From JAXGVG01 sp040773965 (GTDB taxonomy: Bacteria > Pseudomonadota > Alphaproteobacteria > UBA9219), in contig JAXGVG010000122.1 of assembly GCA_040773965.1 (NCBI GenBank), positions 1 through 5,522 of the forward strand: 5,522 nucleotides of DNA, read 5' to 3'. Within the stretch, counting starts at the first letter, position 1. Each line of letters opens with the position of its first letter. The position numbers and the translations under genes are program-made. Below, one piece after another: positions 4,672 through 5,522 of the stretch. Below the pieces are notes generated by a model, which saw only the letters and a list, made by a program, of their open reading frames with translations, made no database searches and was not told where the DNA came from.

Positions 4672-5214
4672 ATGGGAGCCATTTTTTCATTCATACTCGA
4701 TTTCGTTCTCATCGGCCTTCTGGCGGCCGGCATCGTTTATGCGATCCGCCTGATGCGCCAGATAGCGGGGTTGCGCGCCAGCCATGCCGATATGGAGCGC
4801 TTTGTGTCCGAATTCAGGGCAACCGTCCAGCGAGCTGAATCCGGCATTCGGGGCCTGAAACAGGCCGCGCGCACAAGCGGGGACGATCTGGAACAGTTGA
4901 TCGAGAAAGCCCGGACGATTCGGGACGAACTCCATTACCTGACCGAAAGCGCGGATCAAATAGCCAACCGTCTCAGCGACAAGGCGGCGGCTATAAGCCG
5001 GGCGGCGGCAACCGAAGGAGCGCCGTCGCGGCAACCGTCAGCGCCGGAAGCGGCGAAGAAACCGCCGGACGAAACAAAAGCCGCTTCATCGGCGGTTGTT
5101 ACCCCTCTAAAACCCGCAAAGGGTCCGGACGAAAACAAGGCCTCCGTGGCGGCTATCGCGCCGACGTCGGCGGCTGAAAAAGAATTGCTGCAGGCGTTGG
5201 AGAAGCTGGGGTGA
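4672..5214 (+). CDS. DUF6468-type single-pass membrane protein of the flagellar operon
   Basis: 180 residues with one N-terminal membrane helix (about 3-26). A long charged helical region follows (about 27-112; for example RFVSEFRATVQRAESGIRGLKQAAR and LEQLIEKARTIRDELHYLTESADQIANRL), likely coiled coil. Residues 113-165 form a Pro/Ala/Lys-rich linker, and a short helix with KELLQALEKLG closes the C-terminus. The layout and its position behind fliM match what I recall as the alphaproteobacterial DUF6468 family, whose role is not established. AGGA at 4661-4664, 7 nt before the ATG and inside the fliM end, supports the start. Being co-transcribed with fliL and fliM it probably acts at the flagellar motor, but that is inference from context. 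Confidence 0.82.
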   Translation: MGAIFSFILDFVLIGLLAAGIVYAIRLMRQIAGLRASHADMERFVSEFRATVQRAESGIRGLKQAARTSGDDLEQLIEKARTIRDELHYLTESADQIANRLSDKAAAISRAAATEGAPSRQPSAPEAAKKPPDETKAASSAVVTPLKPAKGPDENKASVAAIAPTSAAEKELLQALEKLG

Positions 5215-5259
5215 TGCGTCCAATGAACTCCTTACGGGGCTGCCGTTATGATGTTTAAC
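5215..5259 (+). CDS. Possible 14-codon ORF overlapping the start of the next gene
   Basis: ATG at 5215-5217 follows the preceding stop directly and reads MRPMNSLRGCRYDV to a TAA at 5257-5259, past the downstream gene's start at 5248. It could couple translation of the two genes, whose start has only a weak ribosome-binding site. It may equally be chance. Confidence 0.2.
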
Positions 5260-5522
5260 CCGCGTTTTCTATTGCCCTTGATGATTTTTCTCGGCGTGCT
5301 GGTGATGGGCGTGCGCCTTAACGACATGTGGGATTCGGTTGCCGAGGGGCGGCTTTTCAGGGCAGTCGCGCCGTTAAAGGCCGCTTCTTCGACGGAGGTT
5401 CCTCCTATCGATACGCCTTCCCTGGGGCCCGCGACTGGCGCGCCGTCTGCAACGGATGAAAAAGGCGCTTTTCCTTCCACGGCAACCTCCCCGCAGGAGG
5501 CGAGGTCCCCGTACGCAAGGGC
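5248..5522 (+). CDS. Probable MotE-like membrane protein, N-terminal part (runs off the right edge)
   Basis: 91 codons are visible, open to the window end. The protein begins with a short basic head (MMFNPR), one hydrophobic helix (about 7-22, LLPLMIFLGVLVMGVR), then LNDMWDSV and a long Pro/Ala/Ser/Thr-rich linker (about 45-91). In related genomes the gene after the DUF6468 gene encodes a MotE-type protein, with the same N-terminal helix and low-complexity linker leading to a C-terminal MgtE-N-like domain. MotE assists MotC in the periplasm. That diagnostic C-terminus is outside the window, so the name is tentative. An in-frame TGA at 5224-5226 limits the start to ATG 5248 or ATG 5251; a weak GGGG lies about 8 nt upstream. 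Confidence 0.7.
   Translation, partial: MMFNPRFLLPLMIFLGVLVMGVRLNDMWDSVAEGRLFRAVAPLKAASSTEVPPIDTPSLGPATGAPSATDEKGAFPSTATSPQEARSPYAR

Overview
The window looks like a chromosomal segment of a motile, moderately GC-rich alphaproteobacterium, perhaps of the Rhodospirillales/Magnetospirillum/Micavibrio kind. The strongest clue is the plus-strand gene order fliL - fliM - DUF6468-type membrane protein - probable motE-like gene. I know this order from that part of the class. The FliM N-terminus, with an Ala/Glu-rich 'AAEWAAM' stretch ahead of the CheY-binding motif, also fits. The assignment rests on reading only; no database search was run.

The left half (1-2672) is read on the minus strand. Going with transcription, it holds: rlmN (23S rRNA/tRNA A2503/A37 methyltransferase); a gap with a 9-unit, 11-bp tandem repeat and a good sigma70-type promoter; a branched-chain amino acid (BCAA) attenuator with leader peptide MRHFMLVISGALDTGRS; an unrecognised 261-aa protein; a second, related attenuator with leader peptide MNKILLVRRALDTG; and the first 78 codons of an acetolactate synthase large subunit gene (ilvB/ilvI). 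Both attenuators have Ile/Leu/Val control codons, a long leader hairpin and an intrinsic terminator ending in six U. Substitutions between the two copies are compensatory in the stems, so both RNA structures seem to be under selection.

The right half (2936-5522) is a plus-strand flagellar operon. It encodes FliL (stator-associated membrane protein), FliM (C-ring switch protein), a DUF6468-type single-pass membrane protein and the start of a second single-pass membrane protein that is probably MotE-like. A palindromic element with 7-bp-shifted internal repeats fills the fliL-fliM gap. The divergent rlmN-fliL intergenic region carries TTAAC-type half-sites resembling CtrA boxes.

The most novel point is the uncharacterised 261-aa gene lying between two duplicated BCAA attenuators. 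It appears to be controlled by leucine/valine/isoleucine supply just like the acetolactate synthase gene downstream of it, which makes it a candidate for an undescribed role in BCAA metabolism.
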